Shown here one piece after another: positions 1-16,879 of a DNA stretch of 64,000 nt. The stretch covers positions 248,001 to 312,000 of the forward strand of contig NW_026570260.1 in NCBI RefSeq assembly GCF_019649055.1, written 5' to 3'. Position 1 is the stretch's first letter; the number at the start of each line of letters is the position of its first letter. The stretch is from Paramacrobiotus metropolitanus. Lineage: Eukaryota; Tardigrada; Eutardigrada; Parachela; Macrobiotidae. Below the pieces are notes generated by a model. It saw nothing but the letters and a program-made list of their open reading frames with translations, ran no database searches and was not told where the DNA came from. Both the position numbers and the translations under genes were made by a program.

Positions 1-5929
<5,929 letters not shown>

Positions 5930-6887
5930 ACTAGACAGATCATATAACGAGCAAAAGTGTGATGACAGTGGACGTGGTCTTTCTAACTCCCCGCTTGACG
6001 ACAGCGAAATGTCGCTGCCCAAGCGAAGAGCGCGATTCCGCCCGCAGAGATGGCTATATCGAAACGAATTACTGATCTGACTGAGCAGTAGCACATGTCG
6101 ATGCCGAAGAGCAATAGTCGGTGCTTGGCTGCCTTCTTTCCGTCGAGGACCACCGCATGTTGCCGCATTCCTTTCATACGACCATGCTTTCATTCTCCTG
6201 TCTCTTTTAATTTGTCGTTTTGTCCCGCACTGTTCTCTGTTGTTTTGTGCCTGTGTTAGTCACTGCAGATGCTCACTTAAATGGTGGCAGCTACCTTCTC
6301 TTTTACAGAGTTTTTCCCACAGTTTGCATGTAAATTATTCTTTACGATAAACAACAAAATTATTATTTACCAGTGTCAGTGTTTGACTCAAGCTCAGCTG
6401 CACACATCACTATTGAACGGATTATGAATAATTGGACGCTTTCGGCTATCTTATGGTTGTCAATTTGTAATCAATTAATTTTGTAACCACAAGTTTTTAG
6501 GCTTGGCGTTGGTTGGTCATCTGTCCGGTGTGGTGCCGCGCAATGCCTGACGCTGCTGATTGTAGAACAGCATTTCGTATGGCTTGCTTATGACGACACA
6601 AAAATTTCTCCAGGTTTGACATTGAATTACGAACGCGAACAAACACAGCGCTTCCCCTCGGAAATGCAAATCTTCGGCGTCATATCTTGTCAGTGGTAAG
6701 TGGTAACACTGGTACGTGCACGGTAGACCATGCGATGCTGGTATCAAAACTGCGGTCGATCCAGAATCGTTGCTTGTCTCGTTAAAGAATATAAAATTAA
6801 AAAGTAAGAAACTAAGCAAACTAATGTTAATGCAGATGGCGATACTTATGGCAGATGCTTAATTAGAGAAGAAAAAATCAAAAAGAT
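5930..6887. other. Intergenic region and NBEAL 3' UTR
   Basis: No convincing coding exon on either strand. A 100-codon minus-strand open frame at 6517-6819 has no recognisable domain and sits in AT-rich sequence. The left part is presumably NBEAL 3' UTR; the right end holds the A-run that terminates the tRNA gene. Confidence 0.5.
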
Positions 6888-6969
6888 CGTCGCGAACAGG
6901 ACTTGAACCTGTGCGGGCAGAGCCCAATTGATTTCTAGTCAATCTCCTTAACCACTCGGACATCGCGAC
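6888..6969 (-). tRNA. tRNA-Ser (anticodon AGA)
   Basis: On the minus strand an 82-nt cloverleaf starts GTCGCGATG and ends with the pairing strand TCGCGAC plus discriminator G. The acceptor stem pairs 7 of 7. The anticodon stem TTGA/TCAA encloses the loop CTAGAAA, giving anticodon AGA. A long variable arm (TGGGCTCTGCCCGCA) is typical of class II serine tRNAs. The internal promoter boxes are visible (A box TGTCCGAGTGG, B box GGTTCAAGTCC). A run of five T on the minus strand (plus 6880-6884) just downstream is a Pol III terminator. No intron; CCA is not encoded. Confidence 0.97.
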
Positions 6970-7482
6970 TTGCACTTCAGTTAAAATTTTATAAATCTTA
7001 TAAGTACAGAATCGCTTGACAATGCAGTTTTCAGCCCAGAGAAACAGCGACCTGTGCACGGGCGGCATTTACTGTACAATCGAAAGCCGATGGTGAATTT
7101 TTACTGGCTTCCGTTTGCTGTGCACAGTGTGCAGTCCTTATTGTATGCAAAGTCACGCCAAAATGCAAATAATAAAAGCGAAGTAAACTGTAAATTATAA
7201 ATACAAGTTTTTAAACGTTCATAAGATTTCGAGTCCTCACATCGGTCTGCAGTTTAATGATAGGTGTAAACTTTCAGCTTATTTAGGTCTTAGATCAGCC
7301 AAAAATCTTGTTGCGACCAAAATGCGCGATTGATCCATGGACGTGAAACGGCGCTGCTACTGCTAGCTTCAACCTGTTGAAGTGTGGTGCTGGTGGAACT
7401 GTGGCAATCATCACAGCCACGACACACCGGGTAAGGCGGGAGAAGTGTGGAAAAATTTCCTTGAGTGCAGACTGCTGCGAGA
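6970..7482. other. Intergenic region upstream of CIAO1
   Basis: Holds the tRNA 5' flank and the presumed CIAO1 promoter and 5' UTR. No coding exon is seen on either strand. Confidence 0.4.
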
Positions 7483-9385
7483 ATGAACAGCGGAACGGGA
7501 ACGGCATGGAGTCCGCTGGTGTTAATGGAGCGGCTGATGGGACACGAAGAGCGGGTGTGGTGCGTCAAGTGGAATCCCCAGGGCACTCTATTGGCCTCCT
7601 GCGGCGGCGACAGGAAGATTCTCGTCTGGGGCCAACAGCGACCGCCGGAGACCTCGACCGCCAGTGGTACGCATTCCTGTAACAAACTGGTTTTGGTGGA
7701 TTCTAGCGTGATAATGATTATTTTTCGGCAGAGGCGTCACGCGTCGAGGGTAGTAGCAGTCGTTGGGTGGCCAAAGTGTGCTTGACAGAGGGCCACACGC
7801 GGACAGTGCGAGGTGTGGCTTGGTCGCCCAGCGGCCTGTACCTAGCCTCGTGCTCCTTCGACCGCACCATCGCCATCTGGAAGCGCCAACTGGATGATGA
7901 CTCGCAGCAGTGGACCTTCGGCGCCATCGCCACCCTCGAGGGGCACGAGAACGAGGTGAAGTCGGTGGCCTGGTCCGCCTCGGGACAGTACCTGGCCTCC
8001 TGCAGTCGCGACAAATCCGTATGGATATGGTCATGTGTGTAATGCCCTCATTTCACACGATTATCGAGAATACTTATAAAACTATGCTTGGGAAACTGTT
8101 TTCGTAACACCGATTCTCGGTTGTGCAGGTGAGTACGACGACGAGTACGACTGCCTTAGCGTGCTGCACTCCCACTCGCAGGATGTCAAACGCGTGGCTT
8201 GGAGCCCTGTAGATGATGTAAGTCCACAGTCGATCCATTTGATAATTGCTGGTGAAAATCGCTCGTTTTATCCGCTGATCGTCTGGTTAACGAACTCATG
8301 ACAGCCGGCGGGAAACGTGTTAGCCAGGTAGGTTTTCAGTGCATACGGTGAAATCGCGAAGGGCGATGTATGGTGATTCACCGCGGGTGTGTTGATCAGA
8401 AAAAGGGCATCTCCCGACTGGTGGCGTGTTGCGTCGCCGGTCATCATGGGACAGCCCGCTGGGCCACAAGGCCGCAGCCGTGGCTGCTGAATCGCTATCA
8501 AGAGATTTGGGATGCATAATTTTTGTAACACGTGGCTGCTGGCTGCCCGCTGCTCCGGCGCCACACCAACACCAAAGAAAGTTACGGTATAAGAGTTTTA
8601 ATTGCGGATATTTCGATACGTTTGTATCAAACTTTCTCTAAGTTATACAATTAACAGCAGATAGGTGATCGTTGTAGGTGCTGGTATCGTGTAGTTACGA
8701 CAATACCGCCAAACTGTACAAAAACGACCCTAATGATGACGACTGGACGTGCAGTGAAACCCTGAACGGTCATGATTCCACGGTATGGAACAGACGTGTG
8801 AAATCGGAAAGCAGTGATCAGGTCGTTTCATGGCAGGTGTGGGGAGTGTGCTTCGATAATTCCGGTCGGCGTCTGGCCACCTGTAGCGACGACAACACCA
8901 TCAAAATCTGGCAGTATTTCGAGGGTGATGTCCCGGGTACGATCTGTTATAAATCAGTCAAAATGGATGCCTTGATAATGAGTGGATACGTTGCATTTGC
9001 AGCGGCCCCTGGAAGTCAGGGTGAAGGGAACGGCACCCCGGGATTTAAAGCGAAACGGAAGACTGAAACCTCCTCGCATTGGCGCTGCGTGTGCACGCTG
9101 AGCGGCCAGCACGAGCGAACTATTTTCGACGTGGATTGGAGCCATGTGCACGGCGCTCTGGCCACAGGCAGCGCAGACGACGGCCTGCGAGTCTTCGAGG
9201 AGGATTCCAACGTCCGCGACCGGTTGCGCGAGCCGCAGTTTAATTTGGCGGCACACCAGCGCAGCGCCCACGCTCAGGACGTCAACGCTGTCACCTGGAA
9301 TCCACATTCGGACACGGCTGACCTCCTGGCATCCTGTGGCGATGACGGCATGGTGCACATATGGCGCTACACACGGCCATCTTAA
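7483..9385 (+). CDS. CIAO1: Cytosolic iron-sulfur assembly protein CIAO1 (WD40 propeller)
   Basis: CIAO1/Cia1 is the WD40 scaffold of the CIA targeting complex, which hands Fe-S clusters to cytosolic and nuclear apoproteins. The product is a seven-bladed WD40 protein, and each blade matches the family: [106 protein letters not shown] and a last blade ending [10 protein letters not shown]. The ATG at 7483 gives MNSGTGTAW before blade 1. Exons are about 7483-7666, 7732-8036, 8129-8218, 8678-8782, 8837-8936 and 9003-9385. The last two introns (54 and 66 bp) are multiples of three without stops, so the frame reads through them; removing them restores GHDSTVWGVCFD and family spacing. AATAAA at 9519 is the likely poly(A) signal. 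Confidence 0.93.
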
Positions 9386-9499
9386 GGTCAAGCCAGAGCG
9401 TCCTTGTAGCGTTCCCTTCGACTTTCTGATGTGATGATGCTTGTGGCTATTATAGTACGTACAGAGTCACAGACCGCCTTAAGACTGACAAATGCCTTT

Positions 9500-9505
9500 T
9501 TTATT
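9500..9505 (-). terminator. Possible polyadenylation signal of the ENT gene
   Basis: TTTATT on the plus strand reads AATAAA on the minus strand, about 320 nt past the ENT stop at 9823. If used, the ENT and CIAO1 3' UTRs overlap. Confidence 0.4.
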
Positions 9506-9518
9506 GTGACGCTAAGAG

Positions 9519-9524
9519 AATAAA
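9519..9524 (+). terminator. Polyadenylation signal of CIAO1
   Basis: AATAAA 134 nt after the CIAO1 stop codon. It lies just beyond a minus-strand AATAAA at 9500-9505 that would serve the convergent transporter gene. Confidence 0.6.
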
Positions 9525-9822
9525 AGATTGCCGGCAAAATCTGCACAAAAATAACAACTGCCACGCTGTGTCTGTAAATGCTGACGGCAATTATCCACAA
9601 AAAAAGGAATAGGAACACAATAATATCAGTGAGCAAAGCCAATCCTCACAAGATACTGAGCGTCATTGTAATTACCAGCGCTAACAAAATCAACAATTCG
9701 GAATAGAAGAGATTACGATACGCGTAAGGTATAACAAATAAACAAAGTGCTAATAAGAAACAATTAAGGGTTCATCGGTCAGAGTGGACCGGGCCGACGA
9801 GCGCCCCGCGGAGGACGAGATT

Positions 9823-12283
9823 TTAAAGACGATTGTCGACGATTCGCGGGAAAAGCAGGCCGAAAAAGATACCCGACACCAGGAAAAAGGCCGCTGTTTG
9901 GCCTGCCTTGGGCGCCAGACGCTTATCCTTTACTTGTCTGCAAAATAGCGCGCTTTATTGCCACATCCGCAACATTAAGTGTTAACCCACCAACAAATAT
10001 GAGTAGACACTTACTGTGGGGCGTACATCATCGTCAGACTACTGAAATAACCACTGGTAAGCCCCAGTAACATCTGGCCGCCGAAGAACCACCACTCATT
10101 CATGAAGTACACCGGCAGCTTCCGGGGGTACAACTCCTTGCCGCCGGTATTTTGCATGTTGCAAAAGATGAAGAAAGGGATGAAGAGCGCTCGCAGCAAA
10201 ACGGGGATCCACACCCAACGGGGACCCGGCTACAATTGCACGCACGTTCTAAGTGACTACATACCAATCGCGGAACACCTTCCTGATGCAGTTACCCAGA
10301 TGAAGAGACTGGGCAAGAGGTTGCCAACAAATGCAAACAGATTGAAATTGAGGAAGAGGCCGATGGAAATGAAGTAGGCCCCGAAGATCGACCCCCCCTT
10401 TTGCGGCTCTATGTTCAGTCCGAAATTGGGGAAGCAGGCCAAGGTGACGAAGAAGACGAAGAACACGTTCCAGCACTGAATCCATACCTGCAATCCATCC
10501 GAGCAATATCGTTATCGAAATCAACCGACGACGGAAATCAGAAATGCAATCAAAGCGTCATATATGCTCATATATGCGTTGGCTTGCTCTACGTGCATGC
10601 TTGAAGTGCATACCTGCTTGAAGGTGATCCATAGCGAATGAATGTGCTCTTTGAAGGATTCTCGCTCTGGCGCCGGTGTATTGATACTGCGCTCTTTACG
10701 GCTGAAGAAGTGCCGGTAGTAGGCCTTTAAAATCATACAACTGGGTATTCTAAGCATTCACAAAGACACAGTTGTCTCGCTTACCAGCGAAGGCAGAATA
10801 AAGTAGGTGCCGAAGACAAAAATCATGAAGAGCAGCGCAATGAGAAAATACGTGAATCCATGCCAGCCTGAGCGGCCTTCAAAGACTGCAAACCGACTCG
10901 ATTAACGCGTACAACGATATGGTAAAGTGGCGATTTCCTGCTGACTTACCCGACTGGGACATAATGTTCAAGAGCGCGATAAAGGTGCCGCAAATGTTCT
11001 GCCAAAACAATTGCATTACATCCTATACGCAACCGCAAATACAAGTGATTATCACTTACATTGCCGGTGATGATGGCGTTGGTGTAGCGGCCGGGAAGTG
11101 AGGCTCCCACTCCGAAGAGACTGTTCTGGTAAATACCACCGGCCACTAAACATTACGGATACACTGAGACCTTAAACACTGTTCGCCATTTAACAGCCGT
11201 CAAGGCGATACTTACTGTTCACAACCACCACAGAAGCCATGGAGATGACGTAGAAGGTGGGCGTCCCTGTGAAAACAATCAGAAGTCAGCCGGGTAGATT
11301 GCACAGATAGCGCGAAAAAAGCCAGGGGCCTTACAAAGCGTGCTGTCGATTATGGCCAAAATGCAGGTTTCCATCAGGACCACTATGAGGATGACGATGC
11401 TGATGGCGATGCGTATGGTCAGATTGCCGCCCCTATAACAACCTTGTCAGTTCTATAATCAGCGCACACACCAGACACCTTAACAGTGCTCAGCTCACCC
11501 GATATTCACGAAGAGATTAAGAGCGTTGAGAATGAGGTTGGGCATCTGGGCGGCGACAACCATGTCGTTGGACCAGCTGTTGCGGAAGAAGCGGTTCACT
11601 TCAGCAGGATTGGAATCATTGCAGACCGCCGAAAACGACTCATTCAGGCTGGGACAGTAGTACCCGAATTTGTAACCCTTAAAATACTGAAACAGACGAA
11701 GTCGTTTTTTTAAATAGTTTTAAATGTTTATAACTGTCTGTGAAGTGCACAGATAATGGAGACTGACCTCGGATGCGTTGATAAAGACGTTCCAAGGCAG
11801 CAGCACGCCCATGCCGTGCACCAGCATGATAAGGAAGACCAAACGGTAACTGCAACACAGCAGCAACCGTAGAACATCCCAGGCAATAATCACTGCAAAT
11901 TGAGACGGAGCGACGTGCTTACCGATCACTGGGAGCCGAGAGATCCGCCTTCTCGTAGTCCTTGGCCGGCAGTTCGTCGTCGTCGGCGGGACTGGAGCGG
12001 ATGATGCGCACCGTGGAGACCTCCGTCGAGGGCAGCAGGGCGCTTTTCTCGGGGCTCTCCAGTCCGTCCTTCCCATCTACCCAGGAAGCACAAACCTTCA
12101 CCACTCAAACCAATTATTAGTTCACAAATTCTGCTATGTGAGGTACGAGGTACTGGCAAAGAACCTGCGCGGTTCGCTGCCGCGCTCGCTTCCGCCGCTC
12201 TTACCCGGAGAGTGCAGACCGTTCAGGCGCAGCTTGCTGGTGTCGCGCCCACTGCTATCTGGATAATAGCTCACTTCCGGCAT
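9823..12283 (-). CDS. SLC29A: Equilibrative nucleoside transporter (SLC29 family)
   Basis: Multi-spanning carrier moving nucleosides down their gradient across the plasma or organelle membrane. The N-terminal ENT signature GVLLPWNVFINASE follows a roughly 78-residue acidic, Ser-rich cytoplasmic tail. Later exons give YKFGYYCPSLNES with Asn-rich loops (ENT extracellular loop), then LLRALFIPFFIFCNMQ, WWFFGGQMLLGLTSGYFSSL and a last helix AAFFLVSGIFFGLLFPRIV before the stop at 9823-9825. First coding exons: 12205-12283 (start MPEVSYYPDS), 11923-12076, 11768-11849; last exon 9823-9937. Phases match at each of these joints, which fixes the donor at CCGG|GTAAGAG instead of a site 40 nt further on. 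An in-frame ATG further upstream is possible, but an acceptor-like site just before MPEV suggests a 5' UTR intron. It is convergent with CIAO1. Confidence 0.88.
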
Positions 12284-13191
12284 CTCGTAGGGCGCCACGG
12301 CCGACCTGTCAGACCAGCGCACCATCAGGAATACCCACTTGAGATGCCAATGGTACCTTCGAGAAACCACAGGCTGTACCTGTCATGACTTCGGCCCGAA
12401 TACGCCATTTCATCCGCTTACAGTCTCTGCTTCTCCCGGGAACAGACCGCTTGTTGAGGATTTCTCACCACACCGCAGAGGCTGATAAGAAACGTTGCGG
12501 TGGAGCAAGAGTTAGCCTGCTAATATGGGGGCCTAACGAGCAGCAGTACAATCAGCTGACTTCAGTTCAACTTGATCAATGTCCACGGTACAGAGCGTAA
12601 CCGACAAACCTGCGGATACTGGTAACCTCAAATGATAAACAATGAAATAGGGAACAAAACAGATAACCCACTTGAATCTGGTTCTTTTGTATTCTGCAGA
12701 CACTTGCACTTTCCACGATAAACGCTGCAACAGCCGAATTTGAAAAGCCACGATAAAGCCGTTGCTGCAAGCCTGCAACTTGCCATTCTGTCTTGTCTGA
12801 TCACTCTCTGATGCAACTCATGCTGATAAACGCGGCTTCTGTCATTCGTTCGTGGCTCGGGCTAAACCGCTGTGACGGCTCACGCCGGTCCGAGTGCGGA
12901 TGATGTTGGTAACTTGGTGTGTTGATGACTGCTGCCGTCTCTGGGCGGCTGTCCCTGGCAATTGTTTCGGAGACCGAGCATCAAGCATGGCGTGGTCAAC
13001 TATGGAAATCAAATTAAGATTATCATTTTGAATAACAGAATCTGAATAATTACATATTAATATTAAATATTAATACTACTAAGTAATAGATGTTCAAAGA
13101 CAATGTCTCCCGGCCTTTCGCCTTCAGCGGCCGGAACTTAAACTATGTACACCAACTTTCATTAATCATAACGCAGCGTTAATGCGAGTAC
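12284..13191. other. Intergenic region upstream of the ENT gene
   Basis: Contains the presumed ENT promoter and 5' UTR (minus strand), then AT-rich sequence around 13020-13085 just before the LTR element. No supported gene. Confidence 0.4.
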
Positions 13192-13195
13192 ATAT
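13192..13195. repeat. Target-site duplication, left copy (ATAT)
   Basis: ATAT directly abuts the outer end of the left LTR and is repeated at 17313-17316 after the right LTR. A 4-bp ATAT duplication is typical of several Ty3/gypsy-group elements. Confidence 0.8.
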
Positions 13196-13620
13196 TGTAA
13201 CAGTGGCCTATCTGGCTACTGTTCTAGTGGGGTGGCGATCAGCCTTTACCACGATTAAACGGCTGTTGGTGTGAAAGGTGGCACGGCCGGCAACGATGCT
13301 GGCCGAGGACGCTCTTACTGATGTACACAATTACACAGGTGGCTCCGATTGGGATGACACAGGTTCATCCCAAAGCGGTCAAACACAACAACGTAACTCA
13401 AGGCATGTTTAATGACAAGAAACGGAGCAAGGTTGTAAGCAAGGGTTTCGGCAAGAGGAACAATCAAGTAGATGCAAGCTGTAGCAAGCTGAGCACAAGA
13501 CTGAATTCTAGAAATTCATGAGAAAGGAAACTAGCCGGTAAAATGGACAAATTCATAACGCGATGGAATGATTCATCATAACTAGGCGGTCTTATCGTTC
13601 GTACAAATACTATCGCTACA
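13196..13620 (-). repeat. 3' LTR (left copy, 425 bp)
   Basis: Identical to 16880-17312 over its whole length except for one extra A in CATCCCAAAGC and loss of 9 bp (GCGTTCAAG, lying between two CAAG repeats in the other copy). With the element on the minus strand, this is the 3' LTR. Confidence 0.95.
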
Positions 13621-13640
13621 TCCCTCACGGTAGCGATGAG
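13621..13640 (-). other. Weak polypurine-tract candidate next to the 3' LTR
   Basis: On the minus strand the bases just before the 3' LTR read GTGAGGGA. This is short and purine-rich at the place where a plus-strand primer is expected, but too short to be convincing. Confidence 0.3.
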
Positions 13641-13858
13641 ATATACCTGTCTCATCAAGACAACAAAACAAGTGACATAAGAAAACAGGAAAATTAAGCG
13701 TTAGGAATTAGTAAACAGTAGAACACAATGGTCCGGGATGATCCTTAACGTACGGCATGATGGTCCCTCCCGTTGAACTACCACGAGAATCCATCCGGCG
13801 ATCGGAAGGATCCTACAGTCAGGTTCCGCTGGATTGTCCGGGATTGGGAAGGGGTTCC

Positions 13859-16420
13859 TCACGGTATCCGGAAATTTTCCGCGTTTATCCGGCGATGTGG
13901 GGGAGTAGTGGGAGTTTCACATAAGGGCAATGTGCCGTCGTTTGGGTGAATAATTTTATGAGGTTGTCTCATTAACTGCCGGTAGAACGGTGACTGAAGA
14001 ATACTTTGTATGATCGAAGCCATTGCTTTTAATTTGGACTTTAGAGGTGTTGATTTTAATTTACTTTTTGATAACTTTGATGGAAATTTAGCTTTTGACA
14101 CTTCTTGTGTTAAGGAAGTCTGTTCTGTATGCTGAACTTCATCGCTTTCGGCAACTGCTTTTAATTTCGGCGATACCAATGCGGAGATTTCAGTTATTAA
14201 TTTTTCGCACATTTTCAATTTTTGTGGAATCGTTATGTTTTTACTAGAAACAGTCCGACAATTCGAACAATTATTATTTAAGCTTTTAACGACAGATGAC
14301 TGAATGTAAGGTGTTCGCGGTCTGAGAAAATCAGATGTTTGCATATTTTCTCGTTGTTCAGTTAATATCAGTCTGCAACGAGATGCCGATTTATCCAAAC
14401 GATTACTGTAAAAGTTAATTTCTTCAGTATCGTAGAATTTAGGGGGTACATAGGCATGTCCATAAGGCCCTCCTTTATTATAAGATCTTAACCGTTTTCC
14501 TTGTTCACTGTACCAAAAGGAATCTCCTCTTCGGCGTAACATGTATTTTATAAAGTTGTCGTACTGTGACTGCACTTTGGCTTTAATGTCATCGGGGCAT
14601 ATGCGCGGTAATGTTTGTTTGTCGTCAAGGCTGAAATTTGTGCATTCACCATACGAATGGAAAAAATCTTTACATTTAGGACAAAATAATTTCCCATTGT
14701 GTAGTCGATAGCTGTCGAAATCGATGAATTTTGGATGTACAATTTTGTCCGCGTTACAGTGTTTCCGATTATAATATTTTGAGCGATCTCGTTTGAGGGA
14801 ATTCTTGCAAAGTCGTGGAGGATAATATTTTTGACTGTGAACACGTTCGCGCGAGTAACTGCGGTGCGACTCACGACGATACTCGTAACTACGGTTTCGT
14901 TCGCGATAATAATTTTGGCTTTTCCAGTGACTTGAACGATAATGTCTTTTATTGTCTTGACTGTCGGGCGAGTAGCGACGGTAATGTTCACGGGAATACT
15001 GCGAACGTGAGCGGTCACGATGCGCACTGGGTGACCGATTGCCATCATAACTGCGGCGATCTCTGTAATATTCATTATGTGCGCGGCGCCGGCGTGGGAC
15101 CGGTGACCGGTGGTCATCTGAACCGCTAAAGTCACTATAATTTTCATGACGAGCGCAATGTCGGTGCACGGCGTCGTCTCTGTTGTTACTGTACGAGTAC
15201 AGGTCACGATCAGCAGGGCGATTAATTTCTACATTTCTCGACTGTGGAACTGAGCATTCTGCTTTGTCAGCATTATGTAATTTTACGAGCACAGAACGAA
15301 TGTCAGGTAATGTAACTGCCTTTGACAATGCCAGAAACTTCCGGTATTCTGGTACATCAAAAAGCGTGCGGTGGACTTCAGCAACTTTATAGGAATCGGG
15401 CATGTTAGGATCGATTTCGTTAAAAAGTATCTGTAATTCATCGAGAAAATCGTTAATGTCTGTTCCTTTTTGGTACATCATTTTGGATAATTTAGGGCGT
15501 TTCTTGACGACATAATCAAAAGGAAGAAAACGATCAATTAATTCACTTTTCCACTCTTCGTAACTTAATTTTGAGCATGTAGGCCAATTGCACTCAAAGT
15601 ATTGACGTGCTGCATCACCAAGGTAGGTAGGTAATATGCAAATTTTCTGGATTGAACTCCATCCGATTGCATCGGCAGCTCTCTCGAATTGTTGGAAGAA
15701 AGCTGTTATACTATAATCTGGTTGATCGTTAAAAACTTTGATTTTGAAATCCTTCCCACTTAATCTTTTTTGCGACTGTAAAGCAAGCGCTTGCAACACG
15801 CAGTTAAAATCAAACTGTCCTTGCTCATTTGTAATGTTCGCGATATGAGGAGGTGCGATGTGCTGCGCAGCTGTGTGTACGGCAGACTCTCTCTGGGCAG
15901 TTGCTAACTGAGCGCTATGCAAAGCAATGGGAGTGAGTGACTCATCGGAAGGCTCATCATCTGAAAATGAAATTAATGTTTCTTCCCGTTTATAACGTTT
16001 CTCCAGTCTGTTGTGTAAAAGCATCGGTTCTGTCTGACCGGCATCGGTGCGTTCTGTGTTCCCACGCGCTGTGGTCTGTTCAGTGCCTTTCCTTGTATGT
16101 GCGCGTGCATCTGTAATGTTGCAGGCCAGCAGGGCAGGAGACACACGCTGGACAGCAGACGTTGATGTTGTGCTGTCTCTGTGTAATGTCGGCACACTCG
16201 GCACTGAAGGCGCGCGGAGATTTTCAGTGTTGTCATTCTTCACATATCCATTCGGCAAGGTGATGTTGTGCTTCACCATGTGGGAAGATAATTTTTCAAC
16301 ATAGCCTGACCTAGACACTTTCCGGTTAATGTAAACGTTAAGACTATTGCTGATGTCCTGCAACTGCGCTTTGGTGAGTTCACCAAGCTGAGACTGCAAA
16401 CTTATCTCCTCAGATTTCAT
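13859..16420 (-). CDS. gag: Retrotransposon Gag-like protein with SAP-like start, RS-rich tract and CCHC knuckle
   Basis: An 853-residue intact frame. Residues about 1-58 look SAP-like (QLGELTKAQLQDISNSLNVY). Residues about 235-385 form a retrotransposon Gag capsid-type domain (AFFQQFERAADAIGW, LPTYLGDAARQYFE, ELIDRFLPFD, KMMYQKGTDINDFLDEL). Residues about 433-537 are rich in Arg, Ser, Tyr, Asp and His with RS and RD dipeptides, like splicing-factor tails. A zinc knuckle of the form C-x2-C-x4-H-x4-C (CPKCKDFFHSYGEC) lies near residue 580. The C-terminal about 250 residues are Lys/Ser-rich with no recognised domain, and I see no protease D(T/S)G motif. Gag packages element RNA into particles in the cytoplasm. 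The start at 16420 is the first ATG of the frame, about 440 nt inside the primer-binding site. Confidence 0.88.
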   Translation of the reverse strand: MKSEEISLQSQLGELTKAQLQDISNSLNVYINRKVSRSGYVEKLSSHMVKHNITLPNGYVKNDNTENLRAPSVPSVPTLHRDSTTSTSAVQRVSPALLACNITDARAHTRKGTEQTTARGNTERTDAGQTEPMLLHNRLEKRYKREETLISFSDDEPSDESLTPIALHSAQLATAQRESAVHTAAQHIAPPHIANITNEQGQFDFNCVLQALALQSQKRLSGKDFKIKVFNDQPDYSITAFFQQFERAADAIGWSSIQKICILPTYLGDAARQYFECNWPTCSKLSYEEWKSELIDRFLPFDYVVKKRPKLSKMMYQKGTDINDFLDELQILFNEIDPNMPDSYKVAEVHRTLFDVPEYRKFLALSKAVTLPDIRSVLVKLHNADKAECSVPQSRNVEINRPADRDLYSYSNNRDDAVHRHCARHENYSDFSGSDDHRSPVPRRRRAHNEYYRDRRSYDGNRSPSAHRDRSRSQYSREHYRRYSPDSQDNKRHYRSSHWKSQNYYRERNRSYEYRRESHRSYSRERVHSQKYYPPRLCKNSLKRDRSKYYNRKHCNADKIVHPKFIDFDSYRLHNGKLFCPKCKDFFHSYGECTNFSLDDKQTLPRICPDDIKAKVQSQYDNFIKYMLRRRGDSFWYSEQGKRLRSYNKGGPYGHAYVPPKFYDTEEINFYSNRLDKSASRCRLILTEQRENMQTSDFLRPRTPYIQSSVVKSLNNNCSNCRTVSSKNITIPQKLKMCEKLITEISALVSPKLKAVAESDEVQHTEQTSLTQEVSKAKFPSKLSKSKLKSTPLKSKLKAMASIIQSILQSPFYRQLMRQPHKIIHPNDGTLPLCETPTTPPHRRINAENFRIP

Positions 16421-16861
16421 TGAACTGGTGGACCATGACAGTTAATGTTGTGCTCTCAGAGCATCTAGACCAGTGTTTACGATTCACAAGGAAGTTTTGG
16501 CGCGAACCAGACCACGGCGGCACAGCAGCGCCGGGTGAACAACGGTAATATAACGGTTAGCCAAAGCGCGAACAAATAATGCAGCAAAAATTATTTTTCT
16601 ATATTCGCAGTTTTAAGATTTTCTGATAAAATGGCATCGTAACAGGAACAGTGATATTAATTAATTTAGCGTTCGGAAAATTAATATAAAACTTTGATGT
16701 TATTAATGTATCAAGACCGAAAAATGCAAATCTCACTGCATCAACTGACACAGTTACACTCACGAAACGGCGATCCGTTCCGGGACTTCCGTTGGTTGGT
16801 GTGGGAAGTGGCGATGGTATGTAAATCGCGGGTGTAGGCTGCAGGCGTCCAGGTGGTATGG

Positions 16862-16879
16862 TTCTTTACAGGAGCGCCA
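16862..16879 (-). other. Primer-binding site of the LTR element
   Basis: On the minus strand TGGCGCTCCTGTAAAGAA starts exactly at the inner edge of the 5' LTR, with the TGG expected to pair with a tRNA CCA end. The priming tRNA would end in GGAGCGCCA; I cannot name it. It is not the tRNA-Ser in this window, which would need TGGCGTCGCG. Confidence 0.7.

Noticed and set aside
12165-12283. Alternative first ENT donor at CGCAG|GTTCTTTG
   Set aside because: Joining from it puts the next exon in the wrong frame, whereas CCGG|GTAAGAG at 12205 gives matching phases through two exons.
14548-15207. 219-codon minus-strand frame overlapping gag in another frame
   Set aside because: It covers the RS/RD repeat tract, whose biased codons keep a second frame open. 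The product is a monotonous Thr/Ile/Val sequence with no domain.
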